From assembly GCA_009693865.1 (NCBI GenBank), contig SHWL01000001.1:41661-105660 (forward strand): a DNA stretch of 64,000 nt. Reading direction: 5' to 3'. The notes below the pieces were generated by a model. It did not search any database. It saw only the letters and a program-made list of their open reading frames with translations, and was not told the origin of the DNA. The DNA is from Acetobacteraceae bacterium. Lineage in GTDB: Bacteria; Pseudomonadota; Alphaproteobacteria; Acetobacterales; Acetobacteraceae. Of this stretch, positions 19,151-28,765 are shown one piece after another. The position numbers were made by a program, and so were the translations under genes. Within the stretch, counting starts at the first letter, position 1; every line of letters starts with the position of its first letter.

Positions 19151-20020
19151 ATGAGCATGACGTTCAAGGCCGGCGACGCGACGATCCACCGGATCATCGA
19201 AATGGAATGCGGCATGACGCCGGCGCGGGAGTTCCTGCCGAACCTGACGCAGGAGGTGCTGGACGCCAACCGCGCCTGGATGCATCCGGCGGCGTTGGAC
19301 GCAGAGGACAAACTGGTGCTGTGCTTCCAGTCTTATGTGGTTCAGACCGGGGGGAAGAATATTCTGGTCGATAGCTGCATCGGCAATGACAAGGACCGGC
19401 CAGCGCGTCCGCTGTGGCACAAGAAGAAAGACGACGCGTTCATGAAGGGCCTCGCCGCGGCGGGTCTCACGGTGAACGACATCGACTTCGTTCTGTGCAC
19501 GCATCTTCACGTCGATCACATTGGCTGGAACACACGGCTGGAGAACGGCCGCTGGGTGCCGACGTTCCCGAAGGCGCGCTATATCTTCTCCAAGACCGAA
19601 CTGGATTTCTGGGTCGAGGCCGCCAAGAAGGGCGACCAACCGCAGATCGTCGACAGCGTGATCCCAATCGTCGAAGCGAAGGCCTGCGACCTCGTTACGT
19701 CAGATCATTCGCTGAGCGATCTGGTCACGCTGATCCCGACGCCGGGTCACACGATCGACCATTACGCTGTGACAATCGGCAAAGGCGGCAAGGACGCGGT
19801 GTTCACCGGCGACCTGATCCACACTCCGCTACAAGCGCTGCATACCGAACTTGCGTTCCGGATGGATTACAATCCGGCTCAGGGCGCGGCGTCGCGGCGG
19901 AAGTTTCTGGAGACATATTGCGATACGGAGACGCTATGCTGCTTCGCGCATTTCCCGTCCCCCTCGAAGGGTTATGTGAAACGTTGGGGTAACGGGTTCA
20001 AGTGCGATTACGTCACCTGA
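19151..20020 (+). CDS. Metallo-beta-lactamase-fold hydrolase
   Basis: Two-metal hydrolase of 289 residues in the AHL-lactonase/methyl-parathion-hydrolase-like branch. The metal motif is THLHVDHIGW (HxHxDH). Further ligands are His in PTPGHTIDH, Asp in FTGDLIH, and His in CFAHFPSP. These enzymes open lactones or hydrolyse esters; the substrate here is unknown. An AAGGAG site lies 10 bases before the ATG at 19151, and a second ATG follows two codons later. It is divergent from the decarboxylase genes (76-base gap). Its 3' end overlaps the end of the aminotransferase by 8 bases, tail to tail. Confidence 0.87.
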   Translation: MSMTFKAGDATIHRIIEMECGMTPAREFLPNLTQEVLDANRAWMHPAALDAEDKLVLCFQSYVVQTGGKNILVDSCIGNDKDRPARPLWHKKKDDAFMKGLAAAGLTVNDIDFVLCTHLHVDHIGWNTRLENGRWVPTFPKARYIFSKTELDFWVEAAKKGDQPQIVDSVIPIVEAKACDLVTSDHSLSDLVTLIPTPGHTIDHYAVTIGKGGKDAVFTGDLIHTPLQALHTELAFRMDYNPAQGAASRRKFLETYCDTETLCCFAHFPSPSKGYVKRWGNGFKCDYVT

Positions 20021-21335
20021 AGGCGGCGTCGACCGCTTCGCCGAGGCGGTCGACGATCGTATCGATTTCGGAAGCCGTGACGATGTAAGGCGGGGCGACG
20101 ATGTAATGGTCGCCCCGTTTTCCGTCGATGGTACCGCCCATGGGATACCCCGCCAGGCCTCGCTCGAACGCCTCGCGCTTGACCTTTTCATTGATCTTTA
20201 ACGAGGGATCGAAGACCTGTTTGGTGCCGCGGTCGGCGACGAACTCCAACGCCCAGAACAGACCGCGGCCGCGGATATCGCCAACGTGGCGGTGGTTGCC
20301 GAATCTCTCGACCAGGGCTGCTTCCAGTTTCACGCCCATGGCGCGGACGTTGTCCAACAATCCTTCGTCGCGGATGACCTGTTGCACCGCCAACGCAGCG
20401 GCGCAGGCGACCGGGTGCGCCTGATAGGTCTGGCCATGCAGGAACCCGCCAGTGCCGTTCGCCAGCGCCTGAACGATCCGGTCAGCGATCAATATGCCGC
20501 CGATGGGCTGGTAGCCGCCGCCCAGACCTTTGGCGATGACCTGGATGTCGGGAACGATGCCCTCCTGTTCCCAGGCATGCATGGTCCCGGTGCGTCCCAT
20601 ACCGCACATGACCTCGTCCAGGATCAGCAACGCGCCATGGCGGTCGCAAATCTCCCGCACACGTTTGAAGTAGCCGGGGATCGCGACGACGCAGCCGGTG
20701 GTCGCGCCCACGACGGGCTCGGCCAGGAAGGCGATGACCGTCTCGGGGCCGAGACGTTGAAACTCAACCTCCAGTTCGTTCGACAACCGGTCGAGATAAG
20801 CGGCGTCGGTTTCACCATCCAGCTTGAAACGATAGGCGAAACACGGCGACACCAGACTGTGGGCCTGGCTCAGGATTGGTTCGTAATATTCCCTCCGCAT
20901 CATGTTCCCGCCGGCCGCCAACGCGCCCAACGTCGTGCCATGATACGATTGCCGCCGCGCGATGGTTCTGACACGTCCGGGCTGACCGATTTCCAGGAAA
21001 TACTGACGGGCCAGTTTGATCGCCGCCTCATTCCCCTCCGACCCCGACGAACAGAACCACGCGCGCGTCAGCCCGCCCGGTTCGTCATGCAGCAGGATCT
21101 CCGCCAGATCCTCCGCCGGTTGGTTGGAGAACGTTCCAGTGTGCGCATAGGCCATGGTCGAAGCCTGACGCGCGATCGCCTCGGCCACGCGCCGGTTGCC
21201 GTGACCGAGAGCGGCGACCGCGGCACCGCCAGACGCATCGATGATCGTGCGCCCGTCGGCTGTGCGCAGGTAAATCCCCTCGCCGCTGACCGCGACGGGG
21301 GGAATGGCACCTGTGCGATGGAGGACGCGACTCAT
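20013..21335 (-). CDS. Class III aminotransferase (PLP-dependent)
   Basis: PLP-dependent omega-type aminotransferase, 440 residues. Family signatures are GGAAVAALGHGNRRV at the N-terminus, CSSGSEGNEAAIKLARQY (phosphate-binding region), SYHGTTLGAL, LILDEVMCGMGRTG (Asp contacting the PLP ring nitrogen) and VIAKGLGGGYQPIGG with the Schiff-base Lys. It would move an amino group between an amine or amino acid and a 2-oxoacid or aldehyde. The ATG at 21335 overlaps the stop of the upstream LLM gene as ATGA, so translation is coupled. The longer frame to 21401 is therefore not the start. Confidence 0.92.
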   Translation of the reverse strand: MSRVLHRTGAIPPVAVSGEGIYLRTADGRTIIDASGGAAVAALGHGNRRVAEAIARQASTMAYAHTGTFSNQPAEDLAEILLHDEPGGLTRAWFCSSGSEGNEAAIKLARQYFLEIGQPGRVRTIARRQSYHGTTLGALAAGGNMMRREYYEPILSQAHSLVSPCFAYRFKLDGETDAAYLDRLSNELEVEFQRLGPETVIAFLAEPVVGATTGCVVAIPGYFKRVREICDRHGALLILDEVMCGMGRTGTMHAWEQEGIVPDIQVIAKGLGGGYQPIGGILIADRIVQALANGTGGFLHGQTYQAHPVACAAALAVQQVIRDEGLLDNVRAMGVKLEAALVERFGNHRHVGDIRGRGLFWALEFVADRGTKQVFDPSLKINEKVKREAFERGLAGYPMGGTIDGKRGDHYIVAPPYIVTASEIDTIVDRLGEAVDAAFR

Positions 21336-22417
21336 GCGGGAGTCAGATGTTTGATCCGCGGTGCCACATCCTCCGCCAATAACCGCAACGACGTGTGCCA
21401 CGCGTCCGGATTGTCCGCGTAATCGAATCCGAACACCAGAATCCCACCGAAACCGCCAACATCGTTGTAGATCTTCTCCATTTTCCGCGCGACGGTCTCA
21501 GGCGAGCCGATCAACCAGTTGTGCTTCGCGCAATATTCCGGTGTCACATCGGAATCCGGCACCGACTCGTCATGCTTGAGGTATTTCAGATACCCGAACT
21601 GACCGAGCAGCGGCAGGAAATATTCCCGCATCATCCGGCCCATCATGCCACCGACAGACAACTCCCAGGCCTGCTCATCGGTTTCCGCCACGAACACTTC
21701 CCGGAATACGCGCCAGTCCGATCGTTTCGGTGTTTTTCCGGTGCGGCGCGCGCCCTCCTCGACAGCAGCCCAGTGGGTGACGAGATGACCGGCGTTCAGG
21801 TTCAAACTCAACGGCATGAACCCATGCTCACCAGCCATTTTCAGTGTGTCGGAGTTGGGCGACAGCCCGGCCACGCCAATTCGGGGATGCGGTTTCTGCA
21901 ACGGTTTGATGTGCGGCTTCAGGAAACCGAACATCAGATCCGGTTTGTTGACGTTCCAGTATTTGCCTTTGAACTCGAAGGTCGGCTCGTCGCTCCACAG
22001 CCGTAGGATGATGTCCAGCGATTCCCTCGTCATCTCGCGGTGCTTGCCGGTCGTACCGTCGACGTCGAACATGGCCCAGTCGCTCGGGAGGCCAGAGGCG
22101 GCGACGCCGAACAGCAGGCGGCCTTCGGACAGATGGTCCAGCATCGCGACCCGGTTCGCGAGTTCCGCCGGGTGGTGATAGGGAAGCAAGAACCCGCCGG
22201 GTCCAATCTTAATTCGTTTTGTCTGCATCAGCGCCTGGGCGATCAGCAAATCGGGCGCCGGATGCGGCTCCCACGGAGCGGTGTGATGTTCGCCGATCCA
22301 CGCCTCCGAGTAGCCGAGTTCATCCAGCCAGCGCAGCGTCTGCAGGTCCCAGTCGTGACCAGCTTTCAGGCCGCGCTCCGGCGGGTGCGACGGCATCGAG
22401 AAATAACCGAGTTCCAT
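21332..22417 (-). CDS. LLM-class flavin-dependent oxidoreductase
   Basis: Luciferase-like monooxygenase of 361 residues. It begins MELGYFSMPSHPPERGL, contains GYSEAWIGEHHTAPWEPHPAPDLL, KIGPGGFLLPYHHP and LSEGRLLFGVAASGLPSDW, and so is of the alkanal/limonene-monooxygenase-like type. It probably uses reduced FMN supplied by a separate reductase. It sits between an amidohydrolase (26-base gap upstream) and the aminotransferase (ATGA overlap downstream), so the three form one operon. The context suggests oxidation, hydrolysis and transamination of a nitrogen- or ester-containing compound. Confidence 0.88.
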   Translation of the reverse strand: MELGYFSMPSHPPERGLKAGHDWDLQTLRWLDELGYSEAWIGEHHTAPWEPHPAPDLLIAQALMQTKRIKIGPGGFLLPYHHPAELANRVAMLDHLSEGRLLFGVAASGLPSDWAMFDVDGTTGKHREMTRESLDIILRLWSDEPTFEFKGKYWNVNKPDLMFGFLKPHIKPLQKPHPRIGVAGLSPNSDTLKMAGEHGFMPLSLNLNAGHLVTHWAAVEEGARRTGKTPKRSDWRVFREVFVAETDEQAWELSVGGMMGRMMREYFLPLLGQFGYLKYLKHDESVPDSDVTPEYCAKHNWLIGSPETVARKMEKIYNDVGGFGGILVFGFDYADNPDAWHTSLRLLAEDVAPRIKHLTPA

Positions 22418-22443
22418 GACCGTTCTCCCTCACATGACCGGGA

Positions 22444-23469
22444 TCATACACCCAACTCGCCAAGACGGTAAAAGCGTGTCGCGGAACCCGCGAACAAATC
22501 GGCCTTTTCAGCCTCCGAGCAACCCGCCGCGATCCGCTTGAACGCGTTCCAGACAGAAACATAAGAACACATGCCCTTGTCGACCGGAAAATTGCTCTCG
22601 AACATGCAACGGCTGGCGCCAAAGGTTTCGATGCAGGTCTCCATCACCGGCCGCCAGGCATTCGCCATCTCGCCCGACGACGGGGGAAGCACCTGTTCGT
22701 GAAATGCCACGCCGCGGATGCTCATGGCCTGACCGCCGAGTTTCAGGTACACGTTCGGACAGGCCGCCAGTTCGCGCAGACCCGCGCGCCAGCGCTGGAA
22801 CGTCTCGGGCAGGTTCTCCGCGTGCGGTCCGATTGCGATATAACCCCCGCAATGATTGGCCAGGATCGGCAGGTCCGGCAAGGCTCGCGCCAGGGCGGCG
22901 AGTTCGGGAAGTTGCGGGTGATACAACGAACTCTCGTACGACAGGCCAAATCGGCCCAGGCGAGCAAGTCCGCCGCGGAAGGCGGGATCGGCGAGCAGGC
23001 CGGGCTGCGCCGGTGCTGATGTTTGGGTCAGAATAGCGGGATCCCAGCCCGCGCTTTGCCTGATCCCGCGGAACCGTCCCTTCCCGGCCGCGACATGAGC
23101 TTCCAGTACCGCATCGACCCCATCGCCCAGACGGAAATCGGTGTAACCGACAATGCCGGCGCAAACCCCTGGGCCGGCGGCACTGGCGATCTTCACGACC
23201 GTTTCAGTTTCCCCAACCGGTCGCAACTCGGCTGGACCATCTGCGCGGAAACCATAACCGCACTGGATGAATACCGTCCCACGCACATTATGACCGGCGC
23301 CGAGATCGGCTTTCAGTTCGGGCACCAGGTAAACGCCTGACGGGCGTTCCCACAAATGGTGGTGCGCGTCCACGATCGGCAGGTCAGGCTCCAGGATGTC
23401 CTCCCGCAGCCGCGCGAGCCACGCGTTGTTGACGTGCGGGTGCGGATAGGCCCTTTGCTCGACGGCCAT
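22444..23469 (-). CDS. Amidohydrolase family 2 (TIM-barrel metal hydrolase/decarboxylase)
   Basis: Metal-dependent hydrolase of the amidohydrolase-2 (2-pyrone-4,6-dicarboxylate lactonase/ACMSD) group, 341 residues. DLPIVDAHHHLWE gives the first metal-binding HxH motif, ILANHCGGY carries a later His, and MFESNFPVDK is the C-terminal Asp-bearing signature typical of this family. Members hydrolyse lactones or decarboxylate aromatic acids. The start at 23469 follows GGGAGA. It is the first gene of an operon with the LLM oxidoreductase and aminotransferase. Confidence 0.88.
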   Translation of the reverse strand: MAVEQRAYPHPHVNNAWLARLREDILEPDLPIVDAHHHLWERPSGVYLVPELKADLGAGHNVRGTVFIQCGYGFRADGPAELRPVGETETVVKIASAAGPGVCAGIVGYTDFRLGDGVDAVLEAHVAAGKGRFRGIRQSAGWDPAILTQTSAPAQPGLLADPAFRGGLARLGRFGLSYESSLYHPQLPELAALARALPDLPILANHCGGYIAIGPHAENLPETFQRWRAGLRELAACPNVYLKLGGQAMSIRGVAFHEQVLPPSSGEMANAWRPVMETCIETFGASRCMFESNFPVDKGMCSYVSVWNAFKRIAAGCSEAEKADLFAGSATRFYRLGELGV

Positions 23470-23538
23470 TTGGTTTCTCCCGGTTGGTTTCCGGGTCTGA
23501 ACTTGGCACGCAAGCGGCGGCCAGGGAACCACCACCGG

Positions 23539-25299
23539 TCACGCGGCCAGCTTGGTATCCTCCAACGGCAAGTCCCGCACGATCGCCGCCGCCCGCGCCG
23601 CCTGGGCTCGCATCGACGACACGGTCGCGACGGTGGATTCGATCCGCTGAAACTGATCGCGAACCAGATCGCGCAGCGCGAGCCCGCCACCTCCGGCTGA
23701 GGCCGCATCCCGCAGCGCCACCAAACTGGGCTGAATGAACCCTCGCACCGCCGCATCCCGCCGGCCGACATGGTCCTGCACCGCCATGATCTGTGCGACG
23801 ATCTCCGCCTCCGGCCTGGTATCGTCCGTTTGCGCCGTGCGTGCCGCCGCGATCGTGGCATTGAGGTCCGCCGCGGAGCCGCGCATCTCCGCGAGTCCAA
23901 GACGCACGGCGTTGGCGGCGGCGCCAAGAGTGAGCGGCACGACGCAGGCAGGGGTCGTGACAAGCGCTATCGCCGTGTCGATCCCTTCCGACAGACAGGC
24001 GACGCCATGTTCCAGCGCCTTGGCGGGCTCCTCGACGGTGAGCACGATTCCCAGAGCCTCGCGCAGGGTAAGCAGACGCTGGCGGGCGGCCATGCGCTGA
24101 CGCAGCCCGGTCGCGTCGGCAACCAGCGCGGCCTGACGCAAGGTTTCCACGGCGGTCACCATTTCCGCGATTTCACGCGTGGCCGATCGGAGGGTTAGTG
24201 GCGTGGCACGATCTCCATCCGCGATCCGCGCGATCGCGATACCCAGCCGCGCGAGCGGGCCCACGACTCGCCAGCGCAACAATGCCAGCGATACCAGCAC
24301 TGCCATCACAACCGCCATTGACGCCAGAGTCACCATCCAGAGACGGTACACCCGCGCGTGCTGTTCCGCCGTCACCTTTTCCAGCGCGCGATCCACGATG
24401 GCCTCACGCAGGGCGTTGACCCGTTCCGACCAGGGAATGATCCAGCGCTGGGTTCGCGCGCCCTCAGCCTGGTCATGGGCGTCCAACCTACCGGCGTCCA
24501 TGATCTCCACCAGAGCCGTTCGCACGCCGCCCGCCTCGATCTCTTCCAGCGCTACCAGCGCCGCGAGCATCCGGTCCGCGGGTTCCAGGATTTCAATGAT
24601 TCCCCGCAATAATTTGGTCACTAGCGCTGTCCGGGCAAGCAGGATGTTGACCTCTTCCACATCCTTCGCGGTCAGCGCGCGGGCGGTATTGAACCGCGGC
24701 ATAAGCACGGCGGGGATGCGGCTGACACCATCCCGCAGTGACGCCGCGAGGCGGGCGACCGCCAACAGGCCCGAAAGCGCCGGATCGGCAGCCGCGACAT
24801 CGAGCGAGGCGCGCGCCAATGGTTGTTCAACGAGGAGGGACGCCGCCAGCATGCGCGGAAATACGGAGTTCATTTCCTGATAGGTTCGCTCGGTCCGATC
24901 GCGGGCGAGCAACCCGTCGACGGTGCCGCGGGACAGACCGAGTTTCTTCGTGAACTCAGTAAAAAAGGTCTCCGGATCCGCGATTCTCGGGGATTGAGAA
25001 TTGAGTTTGGCAATCAGGCCCAAGACCGTTAGGTCGGTTTCGCGCCGCGCCGCGGTAAGCCGCCTGAGGGCCGCGTCTGGCAACGGATTCGGCTGTCCCA
25101 GGGCCGCGCTCGTGTAAACCCGCTCGGCCCATAAATCAGTCTGGAGCATAACCAGCGAGCGCATCCGCTCAACAGCCAGGATCGCCACGTGGCCGCGTTG
25201 ATAACCCAGGAGACCCTGACCAGCCATCAGTCCCGCCAGGGATAAGGTTGCCAGTAGAATCACGGCGATCGGGATCGCGAAAAGAGTCCTCAGGGTCAT
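23539..25299 (-). CDS. Membrane sensor-like protein with HAMP domain
   Basis: A 586-residue protein with an N-terminal membrane helix (residues 7-27), a roughly 290-residue helical periplasmic domain, a second membrane helix (319-341) and a HAMP-like segment (about 342-395) starting RWRVVGPLARLGIAI. The cytoplasmic remainder is helical and Ala-rich. It shows no methyl-accepting, histidine-kinase, GGDEF or cyclase motif. The periplasmic part looks like a helical-bundle nitrate- or small-molecule-sensing domain. It may be a receptor whose partner is encoded elsewhere. It is followed by the amidohydrolase operon after 69 bases. Confidence 0.65.
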   Translation of the reverse strand: MTLRTLFAIPIAVILLATLSLAGLMAGQGLLGYQRGHVAILAVERMRSLVMLQTDLWAERVYTSAALGQPNPLPDAALRRLTAARRETDLTVLGLIAKLNSQSPRIADPETFFTEFTKKLGLSRGTVDGLLARDRTERTYQEMNSVFPRMLAASLLVEQPLARASLDVAAADPALSGLLAVARLAASLRDGVSRIPAVLMPRFNTARALTAKDVEEVNILLARTALVTKLLRGIIEILEPADRMLAALVALEEIEAGGVRTALVEIMDAGRLDAHDQAEGARTQRWIIPWSERVNALREAIVDRALEKVTAEQHARVYRLWMVTLASMAVVMAVLVSLALLRWRVVGPLARLGIAIARIADGDRATPLTLRSATREIAEMVTAVETLRQAALVADATGLRQRMAARQRLLTLREALGIVLTVEEPAKALEHGVACLSEGIDTAIALVTTPACVVPLTLGAAANAVRLGLAEMRGSAADLNATIAAARTAQTDDTRPEAEIVAQIMAVQDHVGRRDAAVRGFIQPSLVALRDAASAGGGGLALRDLVRDQFQRIESTVATVSSMRAQAARAAAIVRDLPLEDTKLAA

Positions 25300-25426
25300 G
25301 CCGCATACTCATAAGGGCGTACCGTAACATGGCCTGCCCCGGTTAATATTTTGCTAACGGCCGGCGCATTTGTCCGGCGGCGGCATCGCGGCTAGCCTGC
25401 CACGCAAAGACAGGAGGGAACACGCG

Positions 25427-27046
25427 ATGACTGAGACACTGGAGGCGGATTTCGTCGTCGTGGGCGCGGGCTCGGCGGGCTGCGTGGTGGCGGCGCGGCT
25501 CAGCGAGGACCCCGGCACGAAGGTCATTCTGCTGGAGGCCGGTGGCGAGGACACGAATATCTGGATCCACATTCCGCTGGGTTTCGGCAAGACCTTCGCG
25601 GACAAGCGGGTGAACTGGATGTTCCAGACGGAGCCCGATCCTGGCGCTGGCAACCGCTCGATTTACTGGCCTCGCGGCAAGGTGCTTGGCGGATCCTCGT
25701 CGATCAATGGCATGGTCTATATTCGCGGCCAGCACGAAGATTTCGACCATTGGCGGCAACTGGGCAACCAAGGCTGGTCCTCCGGCGATGTGCTGCCGTA
25801 TTTCAAACGTTCCGTGCATCAAACCCGCGGCGCCGATGAGTGGCATGGCACCGATGGTCCGCTGGCGATCTCTGACGCCACCTACAGCCATCCGATTTGC
25901 GACGCGTTCATCGACGCCGCCGCCGAGCTAGGGTTTCCGCGTAATCCCGATTTCAATGGGGAGAAGCAGGAAGGCGTCGGGTATCAACAAACCACAACGC
26001 GGAATGGGCGGCGCTGCTCGACCGCCGTCGGCTATCTGCATCCGGCGATGAAGCGGCCCAATCTGCGGGTGATCACACGAGCATTGACAGAGCGGGTATT
26101 GTTTGAGGGCAAGCGCGCGGTGGGTGTCGCGTTCCGTGAAAACGGCGTGCCGAAAATCGTCCGCGCGCGCAAGGAAGTCGTGCTGAGCGGCGGCGCGATC
26201 GGATCGCCCCATATTCTGATGCTGTCAGGCGTGGGGCCCGCGGCGCATCTGTCGGCGCAAGGCGTCGAAGTCGTGCACGATCTACCGGGTGTCGGGCAGT
26301 GTTTGCAGGACCATTACTCGGCAGCGGTGAAATTGCGCTGCAAGGAGAAAATCACTTTCAACGATGTGATGATGAATCCATTGAAACAACTGGCCGTGGG
26401 TATTCGTTACCTGATATTTCGAGACGGCCCGCTGACCATGGCGGCGGGTCCTTGCGCGCTGTTCGCCAGGACGCGGCCAGAACTGGCGACACCGGATGTG
26501 AAAATCTCCATCTCGCCGTTCAGCTCGGACAATCCCGGGGCGGGGTTGCACAAGTTTTCTGCCTTCACGGTAATCGTCTATCAGTTGCGGCCCGACAGCC
26601 GAGGGGAAATCCGGTTGAAGTCAGTGGATGCCGCGGCCTCGCCGTCGATCATGCCGAATTATCTCAGCGATCGGAACGACCAGCGGACCGTCGTGGATGG
26701 ATTGAAGCTGATCCGCCGTATCCTGGCGACGAAGCATTTTGAGCGATTCATCGCGTCGGAGTTCCGGCCCGGCGAGGATGTGCGGACCGACGACGAATTG
26801 CTGGAATACGCGCGGCAATTCGGCGGCACGGTGTTTCATCCCACCAGCACTTGCCGCATGGGAAACGATCCGATGGCGGTTGTCGACGCGGAATTGCGCG
26901 TGCGTGGGATCGAGGGACTGCGGGTCGTCGATGCCTCGATCATGCCGACCGTGGCATCGGGAAACACGAATGCCGCGACGATCATGATCGGGGAAAAGGC
27001 GGCCGACATGATCCGGGGACGCCCGGCGCTGGCCGCGGCCGCCTGA
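25427..27046 (+). CDS. GMC-family flavin oxidoreductase
   Basis: FAD-dependent alcohol oxidase/dehydrogenase of the glucose-methanol-choline family, 539 residues. The N-terminal dinucleotide motif is [17 protein letters not shown], then the GMC signature [20 protein letters not shown], the second signature SGGAIGSPHILMLSGVG, and the catalytic His in FHPTSTCRMG with Asn in SGNTNAATIMIGEKA. Close to choline or alkanol dehydrogenases in layout; the substrate is unknown. AGGAGG ten bases before the ATG at 25427 fixes the start. It is convergent with the Fe-alcohol dehydrogenase, with 2 bases between. Confidence 0.92.
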   Translation: MTETLEADFVVVGAGSAGCVVAARLSEDPGTKVILLEAGGEDTNIWIHIPLGFGKTFADKRVNWMFQTEPDPGAGNRSIYWPRGKVLGGSSSINGMVYIRGQHEDFDHWRQLGNQGWSSGDVLPYFKRSVHQTRGADEWHGTDGPLAISDATYSHPICDAFIDAAAELGFPRNPDFNGEKQEGVGYQQTTTRNGRRCSTAVGYLHPAMKRPNLRVITRALTERVLFEGKRAVGVAFRENGVPKIVRARKEVVLSGGAIGSPHILMLSGVGPAAHLSAQGVEVVHDLPGVGQCLQDHYSAAVKLRCKEKITFNDVMMNPLKQLAVGIRYLIFRDGPLTMAAGPCALFARTRPELATPDVKISISPFSSDNPGAGLHKFSAFTVIVYQLRPDSRGEIRLKSVDAAASPSIMPNYLSDRNDQRTVVDGLKLIRRILATKHFERFIASEFRPGEDVRTDDELLEYARQFGGTVFHPTSTCRMGNDPMAVVDAELRVRGIEGLRVVDASIMPTVASGNTNAATIMIGEKAADMIRGRPALAAAA

Positions 27047-27048
27047 AT

Positions 27049-28221
27049 TCAGGCGGCCATGCGGAGGATTTCCATGATGTCTTCAACACCGTGGATCGGC
27101 CGCGGGTTGGTGTGCAAATAGTGATCGAGCATCGCGGCCTTCGCCACCGTCTCGAACTTATCCGGCGTAACCCCGACCTCGGCAAGGTGGCGCGGCAGGC
27201 CAAGGCTCGCGACGAATTCGTGGACCACCTTCCAGGCTGGTTCGCCGGGACGCCCGAACGCCTCGGAGATCAGCGCCTGGCGATCCGCGATGGCGCTTTC
27301 GTTGTAACGTAGCACCGCTGGCAGCATGACGCAGGACGTGTAGCCATGCGGCACGTCGCAGGTGCCACCAAGAACGTGGCCGATGCCATGGCTGGCGCCC
27401 ATGGAAATACCGAACCGGTTATGCTCCATCGACAGCCACACCGCGAGCTGCGCATCCAGTCGCGCGCCGAGGTCGTTGGGATCCTGGTGAGTGCGGGGTA
27501 ACGCTTTGGCCAACAACGAAATCGCCGGAATTGCCTCCAGCCACGACCGCCGATCCGCCGCGGGTTGACAGATCGTTTCGACCGCGTGATCCAGTGCCCG
27601 AACGCCCGAGGACAACCACAACCATTGCGGCGTCCGAACGGTGACCGCCGGATCGAGGATAATCACGCTCGGCACCAATTTCGAATGTCGAAAGATCTCT
27701 TTCAGCATTGTCCGCGTATCGGTCGCTCCGGCCGAGTGATTGAAGTCCCCACCTGACAACGTCGTGGGGATCGCGATCTGCGGCACATCCGGAGCCTCGT
27801 AATCCACCAGCGCCCGAGAACCATCCGGCGCGAGGCGAACGACGAACCGGTCGAACCCCTCGATTGTGCGGATATCGTGCTTTAACGCCAGGCGCATCAT
27901 CTTGCCCGCGTCGGTGCCCGAACCGCCACCGAAGGTCACGATCAAATCGGCCTCCGCCTCCCGCGCCTTGGCGGTCGCGTCCAGCACGGACTGGCGCGGG
28001 GTATGCGATGGCATCCCATCGAACGACCCCGCGTAGCGATCGCCAAGCCCGGCCCGCATGTCGTTGACCCACGACGTTTCGCGATCGAGGGTGCGGCTGA
28101 CCAGCAGAAAAACCCGTTTCGCCCCCAGCCGCGTTGCCTCGGCCACCAGGGTTTCCGCCGCCGGTTTGCCGTAGACAACGCGATCGATGGCGAAGTTCTG
28201 GTAGACGCCGTTGGGGGTCAT
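27049..28221 (-). CDS. Iron-containing alcohol dehydrogenase (maleylacetate reductase-like)
   Basis: NAD(P)-dependent, metal-containing dehydrogenase of 390 residues. It has TFGGGSGTDAGKMM for nucleotide binding (with GGGS), and IPTTLSGGDFNHSAG. The metal-binding stretch GASHGIGHVLGGTCDVPHG carries three His residues at the usual spacing. This pattern is shared by maleylacetate reductase and other type III alcohol dehydrogenases. It is the last gene of a four-gene operon with SDR, nitroreductase and CMD-like genes. The ATG at 28221 is one base after the upstream stop. Confidence 0.88.
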   Translation of the reverse strand: MTPNGVYQNFAIDRVVYGKPAAETLVAEATRLGAKRVFLLVSRTLDRETSWVNDMRAGLGDRYAGSFDGMPSHTPRQSVLDATAKAREAEADLIVTFGGGSGTDAGKMMRLALKHDIRTIEGFDRFVVRLAPDGSRALVDYEAPDVPQIAIPTTLSGGDFNHSAGATDTRTMLKEIFRHSKLVPSVIILDPAVTVRTPQWLWLSSGVRALDHAVETICQPAADRRSWLEAIPAISLLAKALPRTHQDPNDLGARLDAQLAVWLSMEHNRFGISMGASHGIGHVLGGTCDVPHGYTSCVMLPAVLRYNESAIADRQALISEAFGRPGEPAWKVVHEFVASLGLPRHLAEVGVTPDKFETVAKAAMLDHYLHTNPRPIHGVEDIMEILRMAA

Positions 28222-28222
28222 A

Positions 28223-28765
28223 TCAGAAACGGTCGCCACCGTCGGGGGCGGGCACCTCGAACGCATTCACCACGCCGCACAACGCGCCATAAAATCCGAT
28301 GAACGTGGTCAACTCCACCAGCCACTTGGTGCCATGACGCTTTTGCAGCGCGTCGAACGCCGCCTGGTCGACCTTGCTGGTCAGCGTCAGTTGCCGCGCG
28401 TAGACGGCGACATCGCGTTCCTCCGGCTCCAAAGTGCTGACATCGCCTTTGGCCCGCAGCACGTCGATCACCGCCTCCCGCAGCCCATTCGTCCGCGCCG
28501 CGCCAACCTGGGCGGCCCAGACATAATCCGAGTTCTTTTCCCGTACCGCCGCCAGAATACCGATCGAGCGGAGCGGCCCCTCAACCACGGTTCTTTCGCG
28601 GTTGAAGGGCACCATCGGCAACAGACACTCCGCGAGGTGCGGACTGTGCAGCAGGATACTGAACGGGCCTCTGATCCGGCCGAAAACCCCGTTTACCTGG
28701 TCGGCGATGTACTTGGATCCGTCTGGCAGATCGTCGCGGCTGGTGATTTGCGGAACGCGTGCCAT
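28223..28765 (-). CDS. Carboxymuconolactone decarboxylase-like (AhpD-fold) protein
   Basis: Helical AhpD-fold protein of 180 residues. GPFSILLHSPHLAECLLPM and REKNSDYVWAAQVGAARTNG are typical of the carboxymuconolactone decarboxylase family. The CxxC pair used by AhpD peroxidase partners is not present at the usual place, which favours a decarboxylase or lactone-handling role. The ATG at 28765 overlaps the nitroreductase stop (ATGA), so the two are coupled. The operon context (SDR, nitroreductase, Fe-alcohol dehydrogenase) points to aromatic or alicyclic compound breakdown. Confidence 0.82.
   Translation of the reverse strand: MARVPQITSRDDLPDGSKYIADQVNGVFGRIRGPFSILLHSPHLAECLLPMVPFNRERTVVEGPLRSIGILAAVREKNSDYVWAAQVGAARTNGLREAVIDVLRAKGDVSTLEPEERDVAVYARQLTLTSKVDQAAFDALQKRHGTKWLVELTTFIGFYGALCGVVNAFEVPAPDGGDRF

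Noticed and set aside
20286..21422. A 378-codon plus-strand frame
   Set aside because: Antisense to the class III aminotransferase, which has all PLP motifs.
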